A program made the position numbers and the translations under genes. DNA of 64,000 nucleotides. Origin: Ophiocordyceps camponoti-saundersi (nom. inval.) (lineage: Eukaryota; Ascomycota; Sordariomycetes; Hypocreales; Ophiocordycipitaceae). The DNA lies in NCBI GenBank assembly GCA_003339415.1, contig PDHQ01000011.1, forward strand, positions 124,001 to 188,000, given 5' to 3'. Below are positions 34,557-45,420 of the stretch, piece by piece (the stretch's first letter is position 1; the number at the start of each line of letters is the position of its first letter). Under the pieces are notes generated by a model, which saw only the letters and a list, made by a program, of their open reading frames with translations, made no database searches and was not told the origin of the DNA.

Positions 34557-35160
34557 TAATATAGGATATATAATAATACCCTTATAAATCGCCTAACCTC
34601 TTATAATATTTCCCTAAGATTTCCTAAGATTTCCCGCTTTAGGATTTTACTTAGATTTCCCTTAGAAACTTTATTACCTTTACGCTTAGGAAATTACTAG
34701 GATTTCCTCTTAGGATTTCTCTATAATAACTCTTAAGATTTTACTAAGATTTCTAGTAGGATCTAATATTAAAATATACCTTTAGAAATCTCCGGATTTT
34801 ATTAGGAAATCCCCGTACGTTAGGAAATCACCGCGCACTAGGAAATCTCTATTTTACTAATATACTCGGAAATTACCGTAAAATCCCCTTAGGTAAATAC
34901 TTTTAAGATTATACTAGGAAATCTTCCTTAAGCTCCTAGCTATATAATTAGCTTAGTATTCTTTTAAGTAGTAATTTAGATTCTTTTATAATTACTATTT
35001 TAATTCTTAAAAGACTTTTACCTATACTTATGCCTTTTATAGTAGCTATTCTATAATCTTACGATTAGTAGCTAGCCTATCTCCCTTTCCTATATACTAT
35101 ATCTAATAGCTAGCTTAGTATATACGACTACTAGTAAATTATACGTATAAGCGTATATTA
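34557..35160 (+). repeat. 3' LTR of the Gypsy element
   Basis: 604 bp, same length and order as the 5' LTR, with scattered C/T and G/A differences. It is followed directly by CGAGC, the less mutated copy of the target duplication. Confidence 0.92.
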
Positions 35161-35165
35161 CGAGC

Positions 35166-35400
35166 TTTATTAAGCTTAAATAAAAAGGCTAATAACGAAG
35201 AAAAGCGCGCTAAAAAATAAGCTTAAAGCTATCGTAGCTTAGCGTACCGCTTAGGCTACCTTACTTTAAGAGAAGATATAAGCTTAGATTAAACGGATCC
35301 CGCGGTATATAAAGTAAATTATCGCTTTAGAGGGCGGGAATAAGTATCGTAAAGGGAGGTATTATATTAGGGCCCTAGGTCGATTAGGGCAGGCATATAA
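35166..35400 (+). pseudogene. Tc1/mariner transposase remnant, C-terminal part
   Basis: Continuation of the transposase interrupted by the Gypsy element. The decayed reading contains IKRIPRYIK and ALEGGNKYRKGR, which fit the end of fungal Tc1-type transposases. It then runs into the right inverted repeat. Confidence 0.7.
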
Positions 35401-35402
35401 AG

Positions 35403-35510
35403 AGGCTATATAGTATAGAAGTACCCCCCCCTGTAAATTTCTATATATATTTACTTTTTTCCGATAGGGGTTATTTCTAGCCTAGCCTTGAGTTTTACAC
35501 GCGGCCTCCG
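35403..35510 (-). repeat. Right terminal inverted repeat of the Tc1-type element
   Basis: Inverse copy of 23623-23730. It has lost nearly all CpA/TpG by transition, unlike the left copy. TA follows at 35511-35512. Confidence 0.9.
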
Positions 35511-35637
35511 TATATATGTAAATTCTGCCCCCTACTTCTTCTAACGTCTCTTATATATATAGAATCCTAGCTTATTCCTACAATCCTACCCCTACCAGGT
35601 GACATCGTCTGCCAGCTACCTAGCAAGTGGTAGGTTA

Positions 35638-35934
35638 TGTTAGAGGGCTAAGACAAGGGTAGGTTAGGCGTATGTTTTATCATCCCTTGAGGCGTGCAGG
35701 CATCACAGTAACGGATCCGCAGCCTAGGAAACGGAATTCCTATTAGGAAAAAGGGCTATATCTAGGGCAATATATAGGATATAGGAATAAAGGCTTATTT
35801 ATAAGGGTATTATAGCTAAAGAGGCAGATACGGATAGTTTTAGTTATATATATAAAGATAACGATAATTCCCTCCGTTTTAAGAGGGTAAGTATATTAAT
35901 TAATATAATTTACACGCCTCCTCCTTATCTAATA
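35638..35934 (+). repeat. 5' LTR of the Copia element
   Basis: 297 bp, equal in length to the 3' LTR. The first 80 bp are hardly mutated by RIP; the remainder is. Confidence 0.92.
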
Positions 35935-35947
35935 GTTATAAGCCCGG
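35935..35947 (+). promoter_or_regulatory. Primer-binding site matching the initiator tRNA-Met anticodon arm
   Basis: Immediately after the 5' LTR the sequence GTTATAAGCCCGG is, allowing one G-to-A change, the complement of CCGGGCTCATAAC. That is the anticodon stem-loop of eukaryotic initiator tRNA-Met. Drosophila copia and relatives prime from a half-tRNA of this kind. The adjacency to the LTR end supports both calls. Confidence 0.65.
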
Positions 35948-36149
35948 TTAGTGCTCTCTAATCTAATTCGTTTAATTCTGCCGTTCTTATAGCCTATATA
36001 GCCCGTGCTTTATAAATTTACTTAATTAATTAAGCCCTCGTAAAAGTAAGGCTATTATTACTTTCTTTAGCGGACTTATAACCCCTAAATTTATTAATTT
36101 TTAATAATAATTAATAATAACTTTAAATAATATAATAACTAATATAATA

Positions 36150-39100
36150 GCAGATTTTATAATATTAGTTAAACTTACCTTTATTCTTAAAAACCTTAAG
36201 GATTAGACTAATTAGTACTAAGACGTTATTAATATAGTATAAGGCTATAGTATCTAGTCTTTTATAAACCCGGAAATATAAGAGACCCTTATAAAGCCGG
36301 ATCGACTAGAAATCCTATCTATAAGCTTAGGAGGTCGAACGAGGAGTAAGACCCCTAACCCTAAGACTTTTTAACTACTTAGAGAAGAGTATAAAGTATT
36401 TACCCTTCCGAACTTCTAAGAAAACCTAAAAGAATATTATTAGATAAGGAAGGCATTAGAGGGGATAAATCCCTTTATCCGGGCAGGCCTCTTATTAGCC
36501 TATTAGTCCCTAATTTAAGGGGACTTTTTACTAAAGGAGAAGCTAGTAATACTACGTGCCCTCGTATAGCCCGGTAATACTGCTAAATATAAACTCGCTA
36601 AGGATAAGCTACGTAACCTATTCTTACGGGATCCCTTAAAAGGGGATATTAATAACTAGGTTATCTAATTAATCTAAGTATAATATATTTACTTATAATT
36701 AAATAGCGTAAGGTTTACCGATAAGGTATATATTAAGTATTTTATTTACTTAGTAAGGGATCGGTATTCCTTATTTATATAAACGATATAATATAACCTC
36801 GATTTAGTTCGCCGTAAAGACCGCGGAAAAGCTCCTTAATTTATTAACGTCTTTTAGGAGTTTAGGAGGGCTAATTATAAGGCCCCTAAGTATAATAGGA
36901 CTAAGAAGAAAATAGCCTTCGTTATTTATAATAATCTTAAGTAGTAGATAAAGGTAAATACCTTATAGAATAAGGATTAAAATAGCCGCCCGGTAATATA
37001 GGCCCCTCTTTCTTCTTCTTCCTCTATATAAGTAAATTAGGAGGACCTCGGAGAGCGTAACGCTTAAACCTATACTTAGTATAGTTAAAAGTATCTTCGA
37101 GAGTTTAAGAAGAAGGAAAATTATTAGAGAAGGTATTTTTATATTCTCCTAGACTTAATCCCTCCTTTTCTATAAGATCGGGTTAATCTTAATAAAGACC
37201 TTCTTTAATAAGTTACGGATAAGGTAGCTTATTATCGATTAACTTAATAGAAGGTTAATTAATAGAAGAAGGAAAATATTAGAACTACCGGCTAACGGAG
37301 GGATAAGGAAACCTTAGGCGTTTTTATAGCCCTAAGGAATCCCGCTTCGAAGGGTGCGGAGATAAAAGATAGCGTCCTCCTTAATAGGGGGTACTTAATA
37401 TATATCTTTAACTCCCTTAACTAATTTAATATTTTCGACCTAAATAGCTAGGCCGATCTTACTATTACTATAACTAAGGTTACTACCTCGGGGGTAAGTA
37501 TAGTTATATTAACGATAGAAATAGGTTATCGTATAACCCTTACTAATATCGGGTTTAACCCTAATTTTAATACTAATCTTATCTTTTTAATAATCTTTAC
37601 GGAAAAGGGTTACGCTTAGAATAACCTTATAGGCCGATTTTATAACCTAAGGAACGACGTAACTCTCTATTATATAATTACGAGGATTAGGTAGCTTTAG
37701 TTATAAGTTATTAAACTAACCCTAATAGCTTTAGTTAACTTACGGGTTCCTCGACTTATCGTAAAGACGGATAAGGACTTATAGCACGTATAAATAAGCT
37801 ACCTAGGCGCTAAGGTATAGGCCTTGCTAGGTAAGTTACCGGGGGTTAGTATTAATAAGGCTATCCCGATAACTAACTACGAGATCTATATAACTACTAA
37901 GCTTAGAAAGGAGAGATTACGGGTGCCTCGTTAGGCCTTGTAGCCTTAACGCCCCTAAGCTATTATCTCTTTTAACTTATTCTATATAGGACTAGGCTAT
38001 AATAGATCGGCTTATTTAGCCCTATTTACTTATAAGCTTACGGGAGAACGAAGGGGGTATAATATCCCTTATAAAACTAACCTGCTTACTATATAGGTTA
38101 AATTCGTAGCCTATATTGCGAGATCCTTTAATTTAAAGGTCTCGATTATCCTTACGGACTACGAGAAAGCCCTATTTACTAAGGCCTTCCATAAGGATAT
38201 ATTTTTTAAAAGTATTAATATTTAATTTACCTTACCGGCATATATATATTAAAATAGTTATGCTAAACGATTAGGGGGTATTATAACCTATACGGCTATA
38301 TACCTCCTTATATAGTTAGGATTCCCTTATAACTTATAGCTAATAGCTATATATATAGCTATCTACCTCCTTAATAAAACGCCTCGTAAGGTAGATAGGG
38401 GGGTGGCTATATAGCCGATTAAACGAAGGCTTTATTAGCTTAAGACTTATAACTCTTAATAGGAGGGTTATCCGCAGGATCGTCTTATTTAAAACCTATA
38501 GTATATTAGAGCCTATAGTTATAAGGCGTTTCCTATAATAAGGAAGGTACTAAGAGGCCTTTAAAGTAAATTTAATCTAAAGGCTTATATTAGCTATTTA
38601 GCCGGTATTACCTTCTCCTCGTAATACCTAATCTAGGTACCCTCCTTAAAGAGGCACTCCCTAATTAATACTTCGTTTATAACCTTTAATAAGAAGGTAT
38701 TCTATAGCTAGGACTATAAGGATACCCCTTAGCCGGAAGAAGCCCTTTGTTAGGTTTTTATAGTTAAAGATTAAGAGGAGGAAGTTAACGATAATAATCT
38801 CCTCGGGCCTTTATAATAAGAAGAGCTCGGTATACGTAACCCGGCCGGTAACGATACTTAATCTTAAGAAACGCTTAAAAACGCGTTTCCCGGCCCTTCT
38901 AATTAATCTAGCGTTAAAGAACGGGATAACGGTTATCCCGGCGCCGGACCTATAGATCCCTTAGCAAAAGAGGCGGAAACGTCCTCTTATACGCCTCTTA
39001 CCCCTAACTCCCTTAATTAGATAGGGAATTCGGCCTTTATCCTCTCTTAAACCCTTATAGATAAGCCCTATCGGGACTATCTACCGAAGCCCCCTCTTAC

Positions 39101-40600
39101 GTATAAAGGGGCTTACGGTAGGCCCGATAAAGTATAATAGCTAGAGGCTATAAAGGTCGAATTAATAAGGATAGAGGACTATAAAATTACTAAAAAGATC
39201 TTAACGGCCGCTATGCCCTAAGGGCAGCGGTTAATTAATCTTAAATAGGTCTTTATTTATAAGTTTAACTTATAAGGCTTCTTTTAGAAGTATAAAGCCC
39301 GCGTTATTATATACGGAAACGAGTAACCGCCGAACGAATTATCTATTTACGCTTATACGCTAGCGGCACGAATGTTCCGGCTATTAATAGCCTTAACGGC
39401 CTATTTTAACCTTAAAGCTCGATAATACGACTTCGTAAACGTATTTTATAATAAGAACCTTAACGAAGAGGTATATTATAAGATACCTCCCGGCTTTAAT
39501 AAACTAGGCAGGGTATAAAGATTAAAGAAGGCCCTATACGGGCTAAGACGTTTACCCTTACTTTAGTATAAATTGCTTATAGCTTAGTTAAAGGAATAAG
39601 GCTATAAGGCCGTTTCGGAAAACCCTTATATTATAATAAATAGAAAGATTATTATTTTCTTCTATATCGATAATCTTATAGCTTTATTTAGGAAAGATTA
39701 AATAGAAGAATATACTAAGTTTCGATAAGCTATTAAAAAGGCCTTTTAAATTAAGGATCTAAGGAACCTTTGCTAGTTCTTAAATATTAAGGTTATTAGG
39801 GATAAGGCTAATTAGCGTCTATTCCTAAGCTAGAAGTCCTATATTTAAAAAGTTATAACGAAATTTAAAGGGCTCCTAGGAAAGAAAACTTAGCCTTAGC
39901 TAATAATACTTAAAAAGATCCCTCCTTTCGAAGGGGAGGTAATAGCTAAAGAGATTAAGCGATATTAGGCTATTATCGGTAGCTTAATATACGCTATAAT
40001 TATTACTTAAGCGGACGTTACGTTCGCTATTAGCTACTTAGTATAAGGTCTTATAAATCCCGGCCCTTAATATCTATAATCTGCAGTCTACGTTATAGAA
40101 TTCCTTCGTAATACTTAAGACTTCTTAATCGGGTATAATAGTAATAATTCGGCTATTATAGCTATATCTAACACTTTATTCGGGGATAACTATAACCGAA
40201 AAAGCACTAGAGGCTTTATTATCTAAGTTTTCGGGGGTATAGTTATTTTTAAATTAGGTAAATAGGATACTATTATAACCTTATCTATAGAAGTAAAGTT
40301 CCTAGCCCTCTCTTACGTTATTAAGGAAATTAGAGCCTTCGAGAGGCTCTATAAGGAAGTAGAATTTAAGCCTATATAAGATATTACGGTTTACTATAAT
40401 AACTTTTAAACGATTAGGCTAATTACGGAGGAGAATTTAAAGCTAAAAATAAAGCTTTTCTACGTTAATATATACTTTTATTAGTTACGTTAAGAGGTTT
40501 AGTTAGGCCGTATAAAAATCGGCTAGATAGAAACTTCCGGTATAATAGCGGATAAACTAACTAAGCCGCTCTAAGGGGAGAAATTCCGCACTTTTTAGAA
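36150..40600 (+). pseudogene. Copia gag-pol remnant
   Basis: Nearly continuous coding-like sequence in the + direction broken by RIP-type stops. Gag occupies the first part. Integrase is about 37900-38500, RT about 39200-39900 and RNase H about 40250-40520. The tail ADKLTKPL lies near 40550. Frame-preserving transitions rather than indels are the main damage, which suggests inactivation by RIP soon after duplication. Confidence 0.75.
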
Positions 40601-41156
40601 GGAAATTAAGCTTATAAAGCTATATATAGATCCGAGGGATTAGAGGGAAGAAAATACCTCTTAATTAACTTATTAATTAAGGCCTAAGGGGAAGAAAATA
40701 CCCTCTAAAAGGCTATTTAAAATAGGTAGTTATACCTATTTACTCTCTATCTTATATACCGGATCCGGACTTATATATCCGCGATTAATCTTATTACTTA
40801 TAACCTAAGCGTTACCCCGGATTATTATTATTTCCTCCTTACTAAACCGATCTTTACTAAAATTAAATAGTAACCCCGTTTCGTTACTCCCTAATCGCTA
40901 TCGCGATTATTTTCTTATCGGTTAAACGATACCCTTATCCTAAGATAATCTCCTTTATTATCTATTCTAATCGGGGAGATTACCCTAAATTATTATAAAC
41001 CTTTATTTACGATATCTTCGTTTTCTCTATAAACTTTTCCTTTCGGATTTCTTCGACTTATCCGTTACTCTTTTTATCGTTAAGGTAATATAGTAAACTT
41101 ATTAAAATATATAAAAAGATAAAAAGTTAGTAGTACCCGAAAGCACTACTAACGAG

Positions 41157-41277
41157 ACTAAATTAGGGAAAACCCCTAGCTAGGTAGTTTAGCTAGTTTA
41201 CTATAATAAGGGGGCCCTTAATCCCCTTATTATAGCTACTAGCTAAGCTACCTAACTAAGGGCCTCCCTTATATAGT
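41157..41277. repeat. Long imperfect hairpin inside the Copia 3' non-coding region
   Basis: Two arms of about 50-57 bp surround a short loop near 41214-41222. The core CTATAATAAGGGG / CCCCTTATTATAG (13 bp) is perfect. The outer parts pair with mostly transition-type differences and one indel. Repeated words CCCGAAAGCA flank the hairpin (near 41137 and 41282). It could be a small nested element of MITE type or a structured RNA segment. Confidence 0.7.
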
Positions 41278-41299
41278 AATTCCCGAAAGCATATACTAA

Positions 41300-41378
41300 G
41301 GAGGTACTAGGAATCGAACCCGGCCCTATTAAGGGCTTAGCTATAAAAATAACCGCTTAACCGTTATCTAATACTTTC
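41300..41378 (-). tRNA. RIP-degraded tRNA-like sequence (pseudo-tRNA or tRNA-derived repeat)
   Basis: Read on the - strand, it carries a B-box GGGTTCGATTCC and an A-box-like TAACGGTTAAGCGG. The T-stem CCGGG/CCTAG becomes CCGGG/CCCGG if RIP is undone. The 3' end TACCTCC pairs with the 5' end GAAAGTA if two G-to-A changes are undone. The middle GGTTATTTTTATAGCT forms an anticodon-arm-like hairpin, but its loop is 6 nt and a further GCCCT/AGGGC stem follows, so the isotype is unclear. It lies inside the Copia element, next to the hairpin. Confidence 0.45.
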
Positions 41379-41527
41379 TAAGCTAAATAAACTAACCTAT
41401 ATACCTTACCGCTAATTAACCCTTAACTCCTTCCTTAATTATCGCGAGAAACCTTAATTATACCCTCTAGAAGGTAGGCACTACTTACCTAGTATAGAAG
41501 GCGGTATACGTAGCACTTACGGGGGTA

Positions 41528-41824
41528 TATTAGAGGGCTAAGATAAAGGTAGGTTAGGCGTATATTTTATTATCCCTTAAGGCGTGTAAGTATTATAGTA
41601 ATAGATCCGCAGCCTAGGAAACGGAATTCCTATTAGGAAAAAGGGCTATATCTAGGGCAATATATAGGATATAGGAATAAAGGCTTATTTATAAGGGCAT
41701 TATAGCTAAAGAGGCAGATACGGATAGTCTTAGTTATATATATAAAGATAACGATAATTCCCTCCGTTTTGAGAGGGTAAGCATATTAATCAATGCAATT
41801 TGCACGCCTCCTCCTTGTCTGACA
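41528..41824 (+). repeat. 3' LTR of the Copia element
   Basis: 297 bp. Here the last 60-80 bp are free of RIP (AATCAATGCAATTTGCACG), the mirror image of the 5' LTR, whose beginning is spared. Confidence 0.92.
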
Positions 41825-43353
41825 GGTTGCATGTACATACGCAGCCTCGTCCTTTTACACACATACATACATACATGCATATAGTTATGCGTGCTAAGAC
41901 ATGAGAGAGAGAGAGGCTTCTTCCTCGCAGGCTTACAGATACCGAATAACCAACACGCCTCTTCTTTTTTTTTTCCCCAACGGCCCCAGGCTGTGCACCT
42001 CCATCCAGGGCAGATCCCTGTAGCTGTGCTGCTTGTGCGCACTACGGACACAAAAATACTACCTACACATTCACGTACCAAACAACACAAGGGCGGGGTT
42101 GCCGCGTCTTAGTACCAGTAACACTGTGTGTTTGCGCGCGCGCGCTCTCTCTCGTGATGCCTCGTCCCTCCCCCCCCCTCTCTCTCACATCCGTATCTCT
42201 CTCTGTCTCTCTGTCTCTCTCTCATCACAAGGCTTGTCCGAGTCTGGCTCGCTACGGCATGCATTGCCCTACCGGGTAGGCAGGCGACCACATGGTGGTG
42301 GGGGGGGGGCCCAGCCTTGCCCATTGCCGAGTGGCCGGCATGTACCATGTACCTCGACCCGGCAGACGGTCAAGGCATGAGGTACGTACCTGGCCTCGCC
42401 CTGCCAGCAGCTCGTTTTTCCTCCCTCTCCTCACCCCTGTCTCCAGGCATTCTTTGCCTTCTCCTCCGCCTCCGCCTCCTCCTCTTCACCTTCTTCTTCG
42501 TCCTCCGCCCTTATTATCGCCAGTCGTCTCAGCCTCTCTCTCTCTCTCTCTCTCTCCCCCCTCTCTCCCTCACTCTTTCACTTCCCCTCACTCTTACTCC
42601 CACTCGCCCACCCTCTTACCGCCAGCCGCTGCTCGACCGCGCGTCTCTCGAATCCTTTCGATCCCGCCCGCCCACCAAAACTGGTCGCCCGCTCCTCCGC
42701 CGTCGGCCGATGCCGCCGACGCTCTCGGCCCAGTATTGGCGAGACAGCTGAGCCACGAGACTCTGTGCGACGCTCTTCTCACTCTCAAGCAAGGGCCGAC
42801 GCGAGCGACGCCGACTGCCATCTCCACAGACATTGTACATACGTCCTTTGTCTAGGATCCGCCGAAGCCGCCGTCGACGGGCGACACCAACAAAGCCATC
42901 ATCATCCTTTCGGACGACTTTCCCACCCCCAAATCTCTCTCCCTCGTGCCTTAACCCCGCCACACATTTCTACCTCTCTCTCCGACTCTGTCACCACGAG
43001 CACGAGACGAAGAACTGTCGTACAAGATGAAGGTTCGTCGCTTCCCCCCTCCCCCCTCCCCCCTTTCCTCTCACCTCGTTTGATTCTCTCGTCACCTTCT
43101 CCCCTCCCCCCCTCCTTTCCTGCCGGTGCATCAGCCCTTACCCGTGACGAGCGCACGCCTACCTGCATCGTCCTCTCCCCTTTCATCCGTCCTCTGCCTT
43201 TCAGTTCTTTCTCCTTCCCACTTGTAGGGGTTCTCTTCTCTTTATCCTGCCTGAACGTGACCGATGGCGGTACCCTACCACGTCCCCTCCACTTACCTGC
43301 CCTCTTTTCCTTTTTCCGCACAAACTTCCCCTGCCGCCTAGGGTGCTGACGAT
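41825..43353. other. BEM1 promoter and long pyrimidine-rich leader
   Basis: About 1.5 kb of ordinary base composition right of the island. It contains CATA runs near 41860-41880, (CT)n tracts at 42180-42230 and 42530-42560, and C-rich runs. An ATGAAG followed by GTTCGT at 43027 may be a 6-nt first coding exon of BEM1. Long proline/serine-rich open frames here reflect the CT-rich composition. Confidence 0.5.
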
Positions 43354-45420
43354 ATGGACATGATCAAGGCCCTCCGTCGGTCTATCAAGGGCGAAAAGCA
43401 CAAGCAAACCCCTTCCATTGGCTCCAAATCTGCTGTCGCCATAGTTCCGCCCAAAAAGGTTGGTTTTTCGCATTCGTCGCTCGCCCCATCTGAATTGTTT
43501 CCCGTCGCTCGAAACCTCTGTCCTCGTCGCATCCACGGCGGGTCGTCGCTCTCCGACTCGCCATGCTCCGGTGACCCGAGGGATGATGAGCTGGGATACG
43601 CCCTCAAAAGATCGGTGCTGACGCGTAGTTATCTCCATAGGTCATACGAGCCAACGACGACTACCAGCCTGATGACGCCTTGATACAGAGCTTCGCCAAA
43701 GCCGGCGTTCAGGCCCTCAGCTTCTCCAAAGGCGACTTCTTTCACGTCATCGGCCGCGAAGACGATCCACATTGGTACGAAGCTTGCAATCCCGCCCTTC
43801 CCGATGCTCGCGGTCTCGTGCCCGTCGCCTACTTTCAGGTATTGGGCCGTACGGAGCGCGATAGCGCCGATGGCGGCAGGCAGCCCATGGTCAAGAACCC
43901 CGACCACGACTCTGGCTACGGTGAAACTGCCATACAGCAATCTGCTGCGCCCGCGCAGCGCAACTCCAACAAATCCACCAAGACGGCAGGCACAGTTTAC
44001 GCCAAGGTTCGCCACAGCTTCACCGCTCACCCGGCCCGTCCGGACGAGTTGTCGGCAGAAATGGACGAAAATCTCATCATCATCGCCCAATCCAATCACG
44101 AATGGGTCGTCGCCAAGCCCATCATGCGACTGGGAGGCCCCGGCCTGATCCCGATAGATTTCATCTACGTCTACGACGAAGTTCCGCTGGGTGCCAACAC
44201 CCCCCCGCCCGTTGCCGACCCCCTCGAGGCACTGAGAAAGGCTGGCGTGCCGAGTGTCGAAGAGTGGAAGCGCATGGCCGCTCAATACAAGAACAGCAGC
44301 ATCACCCTCGGAAAGTTTGACGGCAGTAAGTCTCCCGGCAGCCAGCAGCCGTCTCTCGAGCAGGGCATGGGCCGCCTCAGTCTCAAGCCCGGCGCCCGAC
44401 AAAGTGAAGTGAATGGGTCCCCCGTGAGTCTTAGGCGCGCCGCTCCTTCTCGCACCCCACCCAAACTGACGTTTCGGCGGCGCCAGCAGTCCGGCGAGTA
44501 CACATACTCACCGGATGCGGGCCTGCCGCCGGTTGTGCAGGATGCCTTCGATTCCGAAGCGGCCTCTCAGTTGTATGCACCCATCTGGGCTAGAATACCG
44601 CGGTACTGCTACGCCGAGCAGAAATACTGGTTCGTCATTGAGACGGAGCTTGAGGATGGTCGATGCTGGGAACTGTCACGATATTATCAAGACTTTTACG
44701 ACTTTCAAATTGCTCTTCTCGCCGAGTTCCCCGTGGAAGCTGGTAATACGCCGACGCAGAAGCGGACCCTACCCTACATGCCGGGACCGGTCAGCTACGT
44801 CACCGACGCCATCACCGAGGGACGCCTCTACAACCTGGACGCTTACGTCAAGAACCTACTCAATCAGCCGCCGCACATCTCGCGATGCGACCTCGTCAAG
44901 CTCTTTTTCGCTCCTCGGGAGGGTGACTATGAGATCGATTCCCACGCGACCGGTGACGAGGAGTACAGGTTGTCGGAGGGCTCGCACCAGTCGTCTGTCG
45001 AATCCCGTACTAACGCCACGTCTCGACGGTCTTCCCCCAGCAACGGCAATGGTTACGGCTTCTCGGGCCTGTCGGCAACGCCGAGGCAGGGAGACGGCTC
45101 GCTTCAGGGTACGTCGTGCGCCCCGTCTGATGGTGAAATTTTTGCGCTGACAGCAGCATCTAGGTTCAGGTCAACCGGTGTTGAAGATCAAGGTGCGCTT
45201 CAAGAACGAGGTGTTCGCCATGAGGGTGCCCAAGGATGTGGAGTTCCAGGATCTGCACGACAAGATCCGGGAACGGGTCAAGGCCATTCCCGGGGAGCAG
45301 ATTCAGCTTTACTACCAGGACGAGGCGTCGGGGGAATTGCAGAATCTACTGAGCAACAGCCACCTTGACTACGCTCTGCAACGACAAGACAAGCTCACGC
45401 TCTATGTCGAAGTCGTCTGA
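43354..45420 (+). CDS. BEM1: Bem1/Scd2-type polarity scaffold (SH3-SH3-PX-PB1)
   Basis: CDS join(43354..43458,43641..44423,44487..45108,45164..45420), 588 residues. Bem1 links Cdc42, its exchange factor Cdc24 and the PAK kinase at growth sites. After the basic start IKALRRSIKGEK come SH3-1 at about residues 45-105 (ALSFSKGDFFHVIGRE, WYEACN, GLVPVAYFQ) and SH3-2 at about 150-210 (KVRHSFTAHPARPDELS, GGPGLIPIDFIYVYD). A PX domain lies at about 300-425 (YWFVIETELEDGR, SRYYQDFYDFQIALL). A PB1 domain ends the protein (LKIKVRFKNEVFAMRVP, LYYQDEASGEL). Intron 44424-44486 is 63 nt, in frame and without a stop; I removed it because of its strong GTGAGT donor. An alternative start at 43027 (ATGAAG plus intron to 43345 or nearby) would prepend a few residues. 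Confidence 0.9.

Larger units (their letters stand above)
24971..35160 (+). mobile_element. Gypsy-type LTR retrotransposon, RIP-inactivated, inserted in the Tc1-type transposase
   Basis: Two 604-bp LTRs (24971-25574 and 34557-35160) with identical length and 5-bp inverted ends TAATA...TATTA bound a 10,190-bp element. The flanking 5-mers TAAGC (24966-24970) and CGAGC (35161-35165) differ only by RIP-type changes and fit a target duplication. Internal order, left to right: gag-like region, protease/RT, RNase H, integrase. This RT-before-integrase order and the YIDNIIIFSD block at 29141-29170 identify the Gypsy class. A primer-binding-like TAGTAATAATTC follows the 5' LTR (RIP form of a TGG-start site), and a GC/purine-rich tract (CCCGGGGAG) precedes the 3' LTR. 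At 10.2 kb it is longer than many fungal Gypsy elements. Confidence 0.92.
23623..35510 (+). mobile_element. Tc1/mariner-type DNA transposon, RIP-inactivated and split by a Gypsy element
   Basis: The ends are 108-bp inverted repeats (23623-23730 and 35403-35510) starting CGGAGGCCGCGTG. Each end is flanked by TA (23621-22, 35511-12), the Tc1/mariner target duplication. Removing the 10.19-kb Gypsy insertion and its 5-bp duplication leaves about 1.69 kb, the usual size of such elements. The remnant transposase reads left to right. Ruined blocks include the first catalytic region near 24380, the QEDKAPAH-like region near 24850 and NSPDLNAI near 24945-24966. The C-terminal part resumes after the Gypsy element (IKRIPRYIK; LEGGNKY near 35290-35345). 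Stop codons replace many Trp/Gln codons. All identifications come from reading the decayed frames by eye. Confidence 0.85.
35638..41824 (+). mobile_element. Copia-type LTR retrotransposon, RIP-inactivated
   Basis: Two 297-bp LTRs (35638-35934, 41528-41824) with TGTTAGAGGG...TCTGACA ends, and flanks GGTTA (35633-35637) and GGTTG (41825-41829) fitting a 5-bp target duplication with one transition. Pol order is integrase, then RT, then RNase H, the Copia order. Integrase core words lie near 38150 (ILTDYEKALF). RT has DFVNVFYNKNLNEEVYYKI near 39430-39490, KALYGLRR near 39525 and F-Y-I-D-N-L at 39661-39678, where the second Asp is Asn. The end of pol has ADKLTKPL near 40550. Trp and Gln codons are mostly stops. 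The outer ends of both LTRs keep CpA/TpG while the interior does not. Confidence 0.92.

Noticed and set aside
23623..35510. Possibility of an 11.9-kb giant inverted-repeat element carrying cargo
   Set aside because: The inner 10.2 kb has its own LTRs and target duplication, so the inverted repeats belong to a small Tc1-type element that was interrupted.
23735..41740. Possibility that the AT-rich island is a centromere or a mitochondrial insertion
   Set aside because: Its content is explained by three bounded transposons with RIP; there are no mitochondrial genes and it is flanked by ordinary genes within 2 kb.
42292..42855. 187-codon Pro/Ser/Leu-rich open frame upstream of BEM1
   Set aside because: Produced by CT-rich microsatellites in the leader; no family resemblance.
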